The notes: generated from the sequence alone by a model not told the origin. Counted from the first letter of the stretch, positions 1 through 8,305 are shown. The stretch: DNA of 51,200 bases from Pseudanabaena yagii GIHE-NHR1 (GCF_012863495.1 NZ_JAAVJL010000008.1:1-51200), one strand, 5' to 3'. Made by a program: numbers and translations.

Positions 1-2
1 AA

Positions 3-746
3 ATTAACGAATTTAAAGATGCAAAAATTATGCTTCTGATCGACGAATTCTCATATATTTATGGAGAGATTAAAAGAAATCAGATTCCAGATACTTTTAT
101 GAAATCTTGGAAGGCATTGCTAGAAAAGCGATATTTTGGTGCTATTTTAGTTGGACAAGATGTTATGCCTCAATTTATTGAAAGTTTTCCTAATGAGTTT
201 CAAGTGGCAGAAAGCCAGCGAGTATCTTATTTGTCAACTGATGATGCTCGTAAGTTGATTATTGACCCTATTCGTATTCTAGAAACAGGCGAAAGTCGAT
301 ACAAAGGAGAAGCTGTTATTAGATTAATTGAATTAACGGCAGGTAGCCCTTACTACATCCAAATTTTTTGCAATAGACTAGTTGAGTATATGAATCGCAA
401 GAAAGCCATATATGTTACTGATGCTGATATTGAGCGAGTTAAAGAGGATCTAATTAGTGGAAATAATTCTCTTGGAGACGCTGTATTTGACAACCTAACT
501 AGTGCTGGTGATACAAGTAGTGATAGTATACCAAAAAAAGATGCAGAGGCTGTTCTTCGTGGTGTAGCTCATGGCTCTCGTAGACAACAATTCTGTGATC
601 GCTCTGCTATAGTTGCAAGCACTTCAGTGCCCATTGATCAGGTCTTAGAAGATCTTGTTAAAAGGGAAGTACTTGAGAAAAGTCAATCATCCCTATTTCG
701 TATTCGAGTGAGCCTTTTTAAGGAGTGGTTACTAGCACATCAGTAA
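3..746 (+). CDS. AAA-type ATPase with C-terminal winged helix, 5' partial
   Basis: The reading frame is open to the left edge, so the N-terminus with the Walker A motif lies outside the window. The first visible methionine sits directly before a Walker B-like strand (LLIDEFSY), which shows this is the second half of a P-loop ATPase. The last 60 or so residues (SVPIDQVLEDLVKREVLEK, then SLFKEWL) look like the winged-helix tail of STAND/archaeal-type AAA ATPases. It lies 18 bp upstream of a second ATPase on the same strand, so the two are probably co-transcribed. There is no HIP1 site and the base composition is AT-rich, which suggests acquisition. The function is unknown; a defence or signalling role is inference from the neighbour's HEPN motif. 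Confidence 0.75.
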   Translation: MNEFKDAKIMLLIDEFSYIYGEIKRNQIPDTFMKSWKALLEKRYFGAILVGQDVMPQFIESFPNEFQVAESQRVSYLSTDDARKLIIDPIRILETGESRYKGEAVIRLIELTAGSPYYIQIFCNRLVEYMNRKKAIYVTDADIERVKEDLISGNNSLGDAVFDNLTSAGDTSSDSIPKKDAEAVLRGVAHGSRRQQFCDRSAIVASTSVPIDQVLEDLVKREVLEKSQSSLFRIRVSLFKEWLLAHQ

Positions 747-764
747 AAGAATAATAACAATAGA

Positions 765-2261
765 ATGACTACCTATCCTTTTTACAATCCATTTGCTGAC
801 AACGGTAAAATTATTTATGGAGAGCAATTTGTCGGTCGTCAAAATATATTAAGAACTATTCAGCAAATTGTTATTGATTCTCCTAGACCTGGTAATTTAG
901 CAATTGTAGGCGCTCCTAGAATTGGAAAATCTAGTCTTGCTTATCATGCGCTGATTTATCCACAACAGTTATTAATCGAAAAACGTATTTTATCGTTTAG
1001 AATTAACTTGCCTGATGTCAACAATCATGAGCAATTGTTTCGTGAATTCATCAAATCATCTCTAGAAACTATAGAAGATACTGATTTATCTAATAATGCA
1101 ATACTTTTGCAAGGGTTGAGAATTTTGGAAACAGAATTCCATTGGTTAGATCTGCAAAATGAGGTGCGAAAGTTCTTTAAAAAAATTAAGCGTGTTGGTT
1201 GGCGTGTTGTTATAGTGATTGATGAGTTTGATGAGGCTCGTCATATTTTCTCTGATGGAGTAGGATTTCAGGCATTGAGAGAGCTAGCATATCAACCAGA
1301 ATGGAGTGTAAGCCTAGTTACTTTGTCAAGAAGATCATTAACAGAAATCTGCAATCACTGTAGAGTAGATATATCAAACCTTCCTGGTATTTTTAAAGAT
1401 GAATATCTTCAATGCTTTGATCAAGAGGAATTAGTACATCTACTACAAAAATTTAATTTGATAAATCTTGAAGTTAGTCCTGAACTTTTTGAATTTATAT
1501 GGATTAATACAGGTGGACATCCATATTTAGCCTCGGCTCTGGCTTTTGAACTTTCTAAATCTTGGTTAGACAACAAAGCTTTAGATTTAGATAAGGCACT
1601 TCAAATATCAGTCTCTGAGTTTTTAAAATATTATGATGACTTAGTTAACATTCTCAAGGAAGATGGCTCTCTCGATAAGTTACTTGAGATTATATTTGGT
1701 CCTGTCATTACAGCGACAAAAGTTGACGCTGAGAGACTAGTTAAGTATGGTCTTATTCAAACTTCTATTGATGGCTATTATACTGGATTCTCTTCTCATT
1801 TTACAGATTATCTGCGATTAGTTGAGAGGTCAGTTGAACTATGGGTTCTTTGGAGAGAAACTGAAAAATACTTGCGCTTAGTAATTACTGAGGTAATGGA
1901 AAATGAGTATCAAACAAACGATTGGGTGTCAAAATTGGAGATTAGTCGTCCGAAATTAAAGACAATGTTAGAACAATGTTATCAGGCTCAGGAGAAGGAA
2001 AGGAAAAGTTTTGGTGGGCGTGCTTCAGGAAATATTTTAGATTTTACTTATCCAATGAATCTGTATGACATTATTGCAGCACACTGGAATCAATTTGAAC
2101 CAATTTTAAAGCAAAACAAAAATTACTGGTCTTTATGTTTTCAACTTCTTGCCAAAGTTAGGAATCCTATGGCTCATATTCGTGATCAAGTTATAGAAAC
2201 ACACGAAAGACAGAAAGCTGAAGGTTATTGCAGAGAACTACTTCACCTACTAAAGCGTTAG
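765..2261 (+). CDS. AAA ATPase with C-terminal HEPN-like motif
   Basis: The 498-residue protein has a clear P-loop at G49-S56 (GAPRIGKS), a Walker B strand ending in D153-E154 (VVIVIDEFDE) and a STAND-like middle region. The C-terminal part is helical and ends with R466-N-P-M-A-H471, which fits the R-x4-H catalytic signature of HEPN ribonucleases such as the Swt1 type. An N-terminal ATPase joined to a HEPN end is a known plan for stress- or phage-triggered RNases, but this R-x4-H is short and could be fortuitous. It follows another ATPase gene at 18 bp, so the two may form a sensor/effector pair. AT-rich and free of HIP1 sites. ATPase call confident; HEPN call tentative. Confidence 0.7.
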   Translation: MTTYPFYNPFADNGKIIYGEQFVGRQNILRTIQQIVIDSPRPGNLAIVGAPRIGKSSLAYHALIYPQQLLIEKRILSFRINLPDVNNHEQLFREFIKSSLETIEDTDLSNNAILLQGLRILETEFHWLDLQNEVRKFFKKIKRVGWRVVIVIDEFDEARHIFSDGVGFQALRELAYQPEWSVSLVTLSRRSLTEICNHCRVDISNLPGIFKDEYLQCFDQEELVHLLQKFNLINLEVSPELFEFIWINTGGHPYLASALAFELSKSWLDNKALDLDKALQISVSEFLKYYDDLVNILKEDGSLDKLLEIIFGPVITATKVDAERLVKYGLIQTSIDGYYTGFSSHFTDYLRLVERSVELWVLWRETEKYLRLVITEVMENEYQTNDWVSKLEISRPKLKTMLEQCYQAQEKERKSFGGRASGNILDFTYPMNLYDIIAAHWNQFEPILKQNKNYWSLCFQLLAKVRNPMAHIRDQVIETHERQKAEGYCRELLHLLKR

Positions 2262-2339
2262 AGATAAATATTTTAGTGATTTGGTTTGTACTTATCACTA
2301 TATATAATCAAGTTAAATATTGACAATGAGAATTATATT

Positions 2340-3479
2340 ATGAGCAAACAGAACCTAGAGAATAATCATAGTCCAAAGATTCTGCCACAAGTGGCTGAAT
2401 ATATCCGACTGTATACCGAAGCGAACTATCCGATTCGAGATATTGCCAAACAATGCAAAACATCAGTCTCCACCGTATACAACGCAATGGTCGCCGCAGG
2501 ATTTACAGAATTTAGATCGAAACACTCACGCGCCAGCCATACGAGAATGTCGATGGAGCAGCAGGCGATCGCCTTATACCAATCAGGACTAACGAGGTCA
2601 GCGATCGTCCAAAAATTAAATGTCGCCGCCAGAACCCTCAACAAAATCCTTGAAAAGCATAATATTCCCATTCGTCGGGGCATCGATCCCGTTACCTCAG
2701 CCAATCGCGCCGCCCAATACAACAAAGCCTACAACGATTACAACTTAACCCTGCGAGAAACCGCCGAGCTATTTGGTATCTCGCATCCGATCGTATTGCA
2801 GGAACTAAAGCGCAACGGCTACCCGATCCGACAAAGCGTAGACTCCAAAAACCGTTTGAAATTAAGACTAAAACATAAATTAGGCGGTATCGCAGGATTA
2901 GCCGTACCAAAACTGACCCCAAGGCAAAGAGAGCGCCGCCAGATTTTGCTACGAATCAGACAAAGGCAAGAAGATAAACTAAAGCAAAAACGATTGGAAG
3001 GCTATACCCGCGCCCAAGAATATTGGCAACTAGTCTGCGAGGGAGGACTAGACTTTGACCAAGTAGGCGCGATGTTTGGAGTCACAGGCAAAACCGTCGA
3101 ACGGATCATTAAGCGCAATGGTATTGACATCAAAGAACTATCACGGAAAGAAAAAGCCGAAGCATTCAAGGAAGACGCTGTAATCGCCAAGCAATATTGG
3201 GATCTTTACAACCAGCCCATGAGCCTAGAAAATGTGGGCAAATTATTTGGCTTAAGCGATTCCACGATTAGGCTAGTGCTGCTCAAGCATGGCTACGAAA
3301 TTCGTAAACGCGGACGATTATTCAACACTGCGCCCACCATAAGGAAACCCAAAAACCCTAAAAAGTCCAAGGTGGTAGTAGTATCAGAAGAAAGTGTCGT
3401 TGCAACTTCAAACGCTTTAGACTTTTTAGCACCGAATACACCGAATTTGCCTAATACAAAAGTCAAAAAATCTACTTAA
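2340..3479 (+). CDS. Protein with five tandem helix-turn-helix repeats
   Basis: An ATG at 2340 is preferred to the upstream in-frame start at 2286, because the product then begins MSKQNLENN just ahead of the conserved part. Five modules of about 42 residues each resemble a simple HTH: roughly residues 18-59, 72-112, 122-162, 226-267 and 283-325. Each has a helix, a turn with an ALA/LFG-type core, a recognition helix (STVYNAM, RTLNKIL, PIVLQEL, KTVERII, STIRLVL) and a closing G-x-x-I-R-like tail. A Lys/Arg-rich linker separates repeats 3 and 4. The protein is basic and surely binds DNA, perhaps a repeated site. It converges on the TraM-like end of the transfer operon. No exact family is recognised; a segregation, replication or transfer regulator is inference. 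Confidence 0.7.
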   Translation: MSKQNLENNHSPKILPQVAEYIRLYTEANYPIRDIAKQCKTSVSTVYNAMVAAGFTEFRSKHSRASHTRMSMEQQAIALYQSGLTRSAIVQKLNVAARTLNKILEKHNIPIRRGIDPVTSANRAAQYNKAYNDYNLTLRETAELFGISHPIVLQELKRNGYPIRQSVDSKNRLKLRLKHKLGGIAGLAVPKLTPRQRERRQILLRIRQRQEDKLKQKRLEGYTRAQEYWQLVCEGGLDFDQVGAMFGVTGKTVERIIKRNGIDIKELSRKEKAEAFKEDAVIAKQYWDLYNQPMSLENVGKLFGLSDSTIRLVLLKHGYEIRKRGRLFNTAPTIRKPKNPKKSKVVVVSEESVVATSNALDFLAPNTPNLPNTKVKKST

Positions 3480-3482
3480 ACG

Positions 3483-3560
3483 ATGACTTAAAAAGTAAAT
3501 ATTACGAAATTTTGAACATTTTTGGGCAGTAAAAGTTAGCTATTGTGTTTTTTAAGTCAT
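3483..3560. repeat. Inverted repeat between convergent genes
   Basis: ATGACTTAAAAA at 3483-3494 is the exact reverse complement of 3549-3560. The 54-base loop is AT-rich. It sits between the stop codons of two convergent genes, so a bidirectional terminator is possible; the loop is long for one, and a very small mobile-element remnant is an alternative. Confidence 0.5.
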
Positions 3561-3577
3561 GTATTGCCGCACCCGAA

Positions 3578-4264
3578 TTAACGGCGATCCTCATAGACTC
3601 TCTGGGTTTCAGGCAATACCCATAGGGCGCATAAACCTTTAGTCACATACTTGCCATTGAGAATAATTAAAGCTTCCTTGAGGTTTTGCTGATCCCGAAG
3701 GCAGGTTTTCAAAATATCCTGATTCCAGTCCACGAGATTCCTAGCTAGTTTGCCGTTGTCACTTGCCACCCACTCCAAATCCCTAGCGGATTGGGCATTT
3801 AGACTGGGTGTAGGTAAAAACAGTTTCGCGATCGCCAAGCCCGAAACCAGACCCGCCGCTAAGCCAATCATCAACATCCCTGCACAGAAACCAATGAAAG
3901 GTAAGCTAATCGCCCGCCAATATCCTTGGGATTCCTGATGCTGTTTGTTTTTGATGATATTCGCGATCGCCTGACTAATCGCCACCTCTTGCTCCTTAAC
4001 CGCAGTCTCGCGCAAAGTTGCCAGAAAGTCGCGGAACTTTTGGATACCAACATCGAAGCCTTTAGCTAAGGCACTTTGGAGTAGATTTGGCGCAGTGGCA
4101 ACCGTTGCCGCAACTTGGGCATTAGACAAGAAAATCGCAATGTAAGGATCGTTCTGGGGAATGCCAGACTTAGCCACAATCTCGTAGATTTTGGCTTTGA
4201 CCACGGGATCATAGTCATGGATGGCAATATCCAGATAGGTTTTGTGCAAGGGATCGCTATTCAT
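3578..4264 (-). CDS. TraM-like membrane protein of the transfer operon
   Basis: The 228-residue protein has a helical cytosolic N-terminal part (about 1-115), one strongly hydrophobic stretch at about 119-149 that could cross the inner membrane once or twice as a hairpin, and a polar C-terminal part of about 75 residues. It starts one base after the stop of the ParA-like gene, so the two are an operon. RP4 (traK-traL-traM) and R388 (stbA-stbB-stbC) also have a small DNA-binding protein, a ParA-like NTPase and a third protein beside oriT. The TraM assignment rests on position and topology, not on recognised sequence similarity. Confidence 0.5.
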   Translation of the reverse strand: MNSDPLHKTYLDIAIHDYDPVVKAKIYEIVAKSGIPQNDPYIAIFLSNAQVAATVATAPNLLQSALAKGFDVGIQKFRDFLATLRETAVKEQEVAISQAIANIIKNKQHQESQGYWRAISLPFIGFCAGMLMIGLAAGLVSGLAIAKLFLPTPSLNAQSARDLEWVASDNGKLARNLVDWNQDILKTCLRDQQNLKEALIILNGKYVTKGLCALWVLPETQRVYEDRR

Positions 4265-4265
4265 A

Positions 4266-4985
4266 CTAGGCTTTCAATCCCTGTGGTTGTTTGGTTTTGG
4301 CGAGAAGCCCAGTGGACTCAAAAGCTTTGTATGCTTCACGTAAATATGTTTTGATTTGATTTCTGCCAATGAGTCCAAATTCAGAGTAATTTGAAGCATC
4401 CTCGAAAGTAAGATGCTTAGCATTAATTTCGATTCGCCTACCATCACTCAACTTGGGAAAGTCAATCACAGCAACGTTGTATTCAGCGATCGCTTTCTGG
4501 ATCTCTTCGTGAGCTTTGAAGTAATCCCATTCATCGCAGCGCCCCCAATTTTTGATAAACACATGGGTGATATAGCCTTGATAATGTTCTAGCGACTCAG
4601 TGAATAGCTTAATTGAGTCACTTTCACCGTCACTGACAAACCACTTGATAAATGTCACGTCATGTTCCTTACCCAAATCTAGTAATCCTTTGGTGTCAAT
4701 CCATTTCGCCACTGCTCGGTGAGCCTGAGCGGGTAAATTGACGACAACCGTTTTCTTGAGTGCATATTCAAAAATGGCATCAGCGACATCAGCCATTTTT
4801 TCATTTTCTGAGAAAACAGCAGTTTTAGATTCTTTGTATATATCGAGGACAGTTGGGTTACTGCGATCTGTTTCAATACTGGTGAAAGAAATTTTGTTAT
4901 CGGTCAGGTATTGCAACATGGTGCGTGCGACCCAGCTTTTGCCTACACCACCTTTTTCCCCATCGATCAGGTTGATATTTGCCAT
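4266..4985 (-). CDS. ParA/MinD-like NTPase, TraL/StbB type
   Basis: A deviant Walker A motif (EKGGVGKSW, residues 9-17) typical of ParA/MinD/Soj proteins opens the 239-residue product. The second lysine-containing loop and the later strands (VVNLPAQ, TFIKWFVSDG, VAVIDFP) are compatible with this fold. RP4 TraL and R388 StbB are of similar length and sit at the same place in operons beside oriT. Such proteins position DNA in the cell or support transfer. It follows the short acidic gene by 14 bases and abuts the membrane-protein gene, so it belongs to a leftward operon reading away from the candidate oriT. Confidence 0.8.
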   Translation of the reverse strand: MANINLIDGEKGGVGKSWVARTMLQYLTDNKISFTSIETDRSNPTVLDIYKESKTAVFSENEKMADVADAIFEYALKKTVVVNLPAQAHRAVAKWIDTKGLLDLGKEHDVTFIKWFVSDGESDSIKLFTESLEHYQGYITHVFIKNWGRCDEWDYFKAHEEIQKAIAEYNVAVIDFPKLSDGRRIEINAKHLTFEDASNYSEFGLIGRNQIKTYLREAYKAFESTGLLAKTKQPQGLKA

Positions 4986-4999
4986 AATGTTGTCTCCTA

Positions 5000-5254
5000 T
5001 TATCTATTGAAGTACTTCAATATTTTTTGTTGTGCCAAATCATCATCGTAGTCATCATCGTCCACGGGGAGAGACTTTGGGACAATGCTTTGTGGTTTGA
5101 TGGTTGCCTTACTGCTGTTTGGCTTTACTACTGAGATTGGTTCGGAGCGATCGCTATTTTCTAAATCAGCAAGCTTTGTTAATGTAGGCGGCGTATTTGG
5201 ATTGGCAATACGATCCGACACGCTCATAGCCGTTTGTGGACTTACATTAGACAT
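5000..5254 (-). CDS. Short Pro/Ser-rich acidic protein, possible frameshift extension
   Basis: The 84-residue product has no recognised domain. It is rich in Pro, Ser and Thr and has a run of aspartates (VDDDDYDDD) before the end. Its ATG overlaps the stop codon of the preceding gene (TAATG). The same reading frame stays open upstream of this ATG back to an A10 tract inside the preceding gene, and encodes a plausible charged segment (AESREKRAAAKSVRAL). It may therefore be the C-terminal domain of one fused protein rather than a separate protein. Confidence 0.5.
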   Translation of the reverse strand: MSNVSPQTAMSVSDRIANPNTPPTLTKLADLENSDRSEPISVVKPNSSKATIKPQSIVPKSLPVDDDDYDDDLAQQKILKYFNR

Positions 5255-5595
5255 TAACGATTGAGTCTGGTGTAATGCTCGAACTGATTTTGCGGCGGCG
5301 CGTTTTTCTCTAGATTCAGCTTTTTTTTTTCTTCAGAGATTTTCTTGAGATACTGTCTGAGAGTCGGATTAGAAATAGTGAAATGCAGTTCATCTTTCAG
5401 CTTTTCACAGACGGCATCATAGGAATATCCCGAAGCAACTAAAGCTCTAATCCCTACTTCAAGGGTACGGATAATGTCTATCTTCTTCCTTAGTTTATTG
5501 CACTTTTGTGTGGAGTTAGCCCACTGATCGGATAAGGCTACCAACTTATCAGCGTCTAGCTCCACAAGTGTGGAATCTGAAATATTTTCAGTCAT
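5254..5595 (-). CDS. TraK-like small DNA-binding protein, first gene of transfer operon
   Basis: The 113-residue protein has helices around residues 45-90 (GIRALVASGYSYDAVCEKL, then ISNPTLRQYLKKI), which resemble the small basic HTH-like proteins encoded first in the operon beside oriT, such as RP4 TraK. Translation starts about 0.8 kb from the divergent mobC gene, with the candidate oriT in between. After residue 92 the annotated frame runs out of a ten-adenine tract into a short tail; a -1 shift there would replace that tail and fuse the product to the next gene. The oriT-binding role is inferred from position and size. Confidence 0.6.
   Translation of the reverse strand: MTENISDSTLVELDADKLVALSDQWANSTQKCNKLRKKIDIIRTLEVGIRALVASGYSYDAVCEKLKDELHFTISNPTLRQYLKKISEEKKKLNLEKNAPPQNQFEHYTRLNR
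5320..5326 (-). other. Slippery heptamer A-AAA-AAG within A10 run
   Basis: The coding strand reads ten adenines then G (5330 down to 5320). In the zero frame the codons are GAA AAA AAA AAG CTG, which places A-AAA-AAG, the heptamer used by dnaX and many IS elements, exactly in phase. A -1 shift gives 92 + 106 residues, a 198-residue fusion with the downstream gene. An eleventh adenine lost in sequencing would have the same effect. Confidence 0.5.
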
Positions 5596-6388
5596 TGTTG
5601 TAACTATATTTTTCTTTCATGGTTGTTTTAAATTTAGCTAGCGCATTTCTCAGATATGGCGATCGCTCAGCAAGTTTACTAACATACTGATTTTATAAAT
5701 ACCTAAATCTATTAGCGCCTTTATCATAGCTATAAACAGAGAATAGTGGGTATTTTTTTGTTTTTATTTTTTTAGTTGCGAATATTAAAAGACTTTTTAA
5801 AGATACTTAATTTAAGAGTCGATAACGTAGAAGTGATGAAAAATTAATTTTTAGTATAGAGTTTTCTTGCTTTTAGTAAGAGTTTTTTTATGCTGCGATA
5901 ATATATTTTTACTATTAATTTCCAAAGAAAATAACTACTGACTCCATATTTTTTGTTCGGAGTAGATATTTTTTTTCGACAGGCTCATATAATTTTTTCG
6001 ACAATTTCTCACGGATCGACAACATTGAGCGAACGATTTTGCGTCGTTTGCGGTATATGTGTCGATTGCGGCAAGCTATGTTGCTTGTCGGACAAGAAAT
6101 CGCACTAACGTTTGATTTTTGTTCGACAGCAACATTAACGCTTGCCAAAGGGGAATTCCCCCTTTGGATTCCCCCTTTAACAAAAAACAAAACTGTCAAT
6201 TAAAAAAACTGAACCGTAACTAATTGTATGCAAATTATTTTTTGCAGATCTAAAACATTTTAAAATTCAAGTCTGCGTGAAAAAATGTAGACTATATTTG
6301 TGGCAGGCGAGTATATCTCGTCGAGTTTCTTGTTTTTGAATATTTGTTCAACAACATTTGTACAAAATAAACTTTAGGAATAGCAGTA
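5596..6388. promoter_or_regulatory. Candidate oriT and divergent promoter region
   Basis: This 793-base AT-rich gap separates the divergent traK-like and mobC genes, which is where plasmid oriT regions lie. TTCGACA occurs at 5975, 5997 and 6122, ATCGACA at 6015, and the inverted form TGTCGAT at 6060. A small hairpin (CAAGC/GCTTG) spans 6072-6087, and a strong one (CCAAAGGGG/CCCCTTTGG) spans 6145-6167. The nic site was not identified. An open frame at 5915-6199 has no plausible protein features. Confidence 0.5.
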
Positions 6389-6778
6389 ATGACTTTATCC
6401 GTTAGATTTACGGTACGCATGACTGAAGATGAAAAAGCTTTATTGGAGGAAAAAGCAAGCAAACTGAATGTTAATTCAAGCGAATTTGTCCGATGTGCAA
6501 CTTTTAACTACGATCCACCATCACCACAAATCCAAGTGGCTAGCGTTGACTGGAAGATATACCACCTGTTAGGGCAGGTTAAATTTGAGTTGAATAAAAT
6601 TGGTACCAACGTTAACCAGTTAGCGCATGATGCCAATTTAAGCGTAATAATGGGGAGTCCCATGCAGTCACAACTTGAAGAACTAAATGAGTTCTCTGGC
6701 TGTCTCAATCAACTTATCGGCTTAATGTCCGAGATGAGATCTCAGATTACGGATAGTACAGGCGTAAAACCTAAGTAG
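6389..6778 (+). CDS. mobC: MobC-like relaxosome accessory protein
   Basis: The 129-residue protein begins with a ribbon-helix-helix-like segment (SVRFTVRMTEDEKALLEEKA) and contains the MobC signature region ending in KIGTNVNQLAHDAN at about residues 70-83. MobC/NikA-type proteins bind oriT and help the relaxase reach the nic site. An AGGAA ribosome site lies 7 bases before the ATG. The relaxase gene follows at 9 bases, so the two are co-transcribed. The first gene to the right of the candidate oriT, divergent from the traK-like gene. Confidence 0.8.
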   Translation: MTLSVRFTVRMTEDEKALLEEKASKLNVNSSEFVRCATFNYDPPSPQIQVASVDWKIYHLLGQVKFELNKIGTNVNQLAHDANLSVIMGSPMQSQLEELNEFSGCLNQLIGLMSEMRSQITDSTGVKPK

Positions 6779-6787
6779 GAAACAAGG

Positions 6788-8305
6788 ATGATTGGTAAAA
6801 TTATTAAGGGAAGTGGCTTTCAAGGTTGTCTGTGTTATGTGATGGGGAAAACTGGCGCAGCGGTGATCGATACGAATATGGATGGAAATAATCCATATAG
6901 TCTAGCGACTGAGTTTTCTCTATCATGGCAACTGCGCCCTAAACTAGGGCATACAGTTTGCCACATAATCCTCAGTCTCAGTCCTGATGAGCATCTTAAT
7001 GATGTTTCTTGGCAGAAGGCGATCGCGCAATATCTTAAAGAAATGGGATTCACTAACAATCAGTACATAGCTGTAAAGCATACTGACCAAGAAAATCACG
7101 AACATATTCATTTAGTAACCAGTCGAGTGAAGATGGATGGTTCCGTTGTCTCAGATAGCTGGGACTGGATTCGTAGCCAAGATGTAATCCGAAAATTGGA
7201 AAAAGACTTTGAATTAGAGTCAGTACCTTCAAGTTGGGAAAGCGATCGCCAAGAGCAAACTAAAAACCAGATTGAAAATGAGAAACAAACGGGCAAGTCT
7301 ACAGTCAAGAGGCAACTTGCAGACAGGATTGACCTAGCCATAACGAACACCACAGCACTGCCAGATTTTATTGAGCAGTTAAATCGTGAAGGGATTGAAG
7401 TCAAGGTTGACCGAGATCGCAAGGGAAAACCTAAAGGTATTGCTTATAAATTCGATGGTGTGAGCATGGCTGGCTCAAGCGTAGGCAAGGCTTATTCATT
7501 GCCGCGTATTTTAAAACGGCTGGATAATGTTTCTGAGCGGGGAATCCAACTTAGTACTTCTGACTTTGTATCTCATATATCGCTGGTAATCAGGGAGCAA
7601 GTAAAAGCAGGAATGACCATGCCCCAGTTTGTTGAGCAGCTTCGACAATCAGGAGTGGATGCTCATGTCAAATACACCCGCAATAAGAAGGTTAAGGGTA
7701 TTTCCTATAGTTTTGGAGATAACAGCATTCAAGGTAATGAATTGGGAAAAGAGTTTAGCTGGGGCGGACTCCAGAAGCATTTACAGGTAAGTTACGATCC
7801 AGTGCGGGATATGCCAATTATTCTGGAGATGCAGGGAGCTAATTCTAAGGCGACAAGTCAAGAATCTCTTCCTCAAGTATCCGAAGGACTACCAGATAGT
7901 TTATTTGCCGAGCTTGCGCTGGAACTAGAAAGACTGCGATCTCTACGATTACCCAACCCAATTCAGCCCGAGAATGTGATTGAGAATAAGCTCTCAATCA
8001 CCCCAGAACATGAAGGCATGGATAAAGCTCATCTGGTCGCCGCGCTCTGCCATCAACTTCTTAATGAACTAGGGGCTGATAATTTTGGAGAAACGGGCAA
8101 GAATTCTTACAGTATCCAACGAAGTGGAGATGCTCTGACAGTTGAGAGTTTACGAGGCGATCGCCAGATCATCTTGCAGGTCAAGGGACAGGAAATTGAA
8201 TTTGCCAATTTAAGCGAATTTGATATCCAACAATTTGAGCAGGCTTGGCAGTATCGATCTCAAGCACAGCAACAAAGTATTGACTCACAAGCCAAAATTG
8301 GATGA
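6788..8305 (+). CDS. mobA: Relaxase/mobilisation nuclease with duplicated C-terminal repeat
   Basis: The first 130 or so residues match the Relaxase family: a start with IIKGSGFQGCLCYV that includes the likely nicking tyrosine Y18, and the metal-binding motif III with H98, D100, H104, H106 and H108. Such enzymes cut one strand at nic, stay covalently bound to its 5' end and are carried into the recipient by a type IV secretion system. The five-His/Asp layout suggests a MOBP/MOBV-like class. After the nuclease, a unit of about 60 residues occurs twice (about 196-260 and 276-340; LPDFIEQLNREGIEV and MPQFVEQLRQSGVDA). A coupling protein and VirB10-like protein are encoded 18 kb away. Confidence 0.87.
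   Translation: MIGKIIKGSGFQGCLCYVMGKTGAAVIDTNMDGNNPYSLATEFSLSWQLRPKLGHTVCHIILSLSPDEHLNDVSWQKAIAQYLKEMGFTNNQYIAVKHTDQENHEHIHLVTSRVKMDGSVVSDSWDWIRSQDVIRKLEKDFELESVPSSWESDRQEQTKNQIENEKQTGKSTVKRQLADRIDLAITNTTALPDFIEQLNREGIEVKVDRDRKGKPKGIAYKFDGVSMAGSSVGKAYSLPRILKRLDNVSERGIQLSTSDFVSHISLVIREQVKAGMTMPQFVEQLRQSGVDAHVKYTRNKKVKGISYSFGDNSIQGNELGKEFSWGGLQKHLQVSYDPVRDMPIILEMQGANSKATSQESLPQVSEGLPDSLFAELALELERLRSLRLPNPIQPENVIENKLSITPEHEGMDKAHLVAALCHQLLNELGADNFGETGKNSYSIQRSGDALTVESLRGDRQIILQVKGQEIEFANLSEFDIQQFEQAWQYRSQAQQQSIDSQAKIG

Noticed and set aside
2692-2922. Minus-strand frames inside the five-HTH gene
   Set aside because: The repeats on the plus strand explain the sequence, and the minus frames are Arg/Leu-rich shadows.
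5915-6199. Open frame of 94 codons in the candidate oriT region
   Set aside because: It overlaps the hairpins and repeated TTCGACA motifs, has a composition driven by T-rich DNA, and shows no protein-like pattern.
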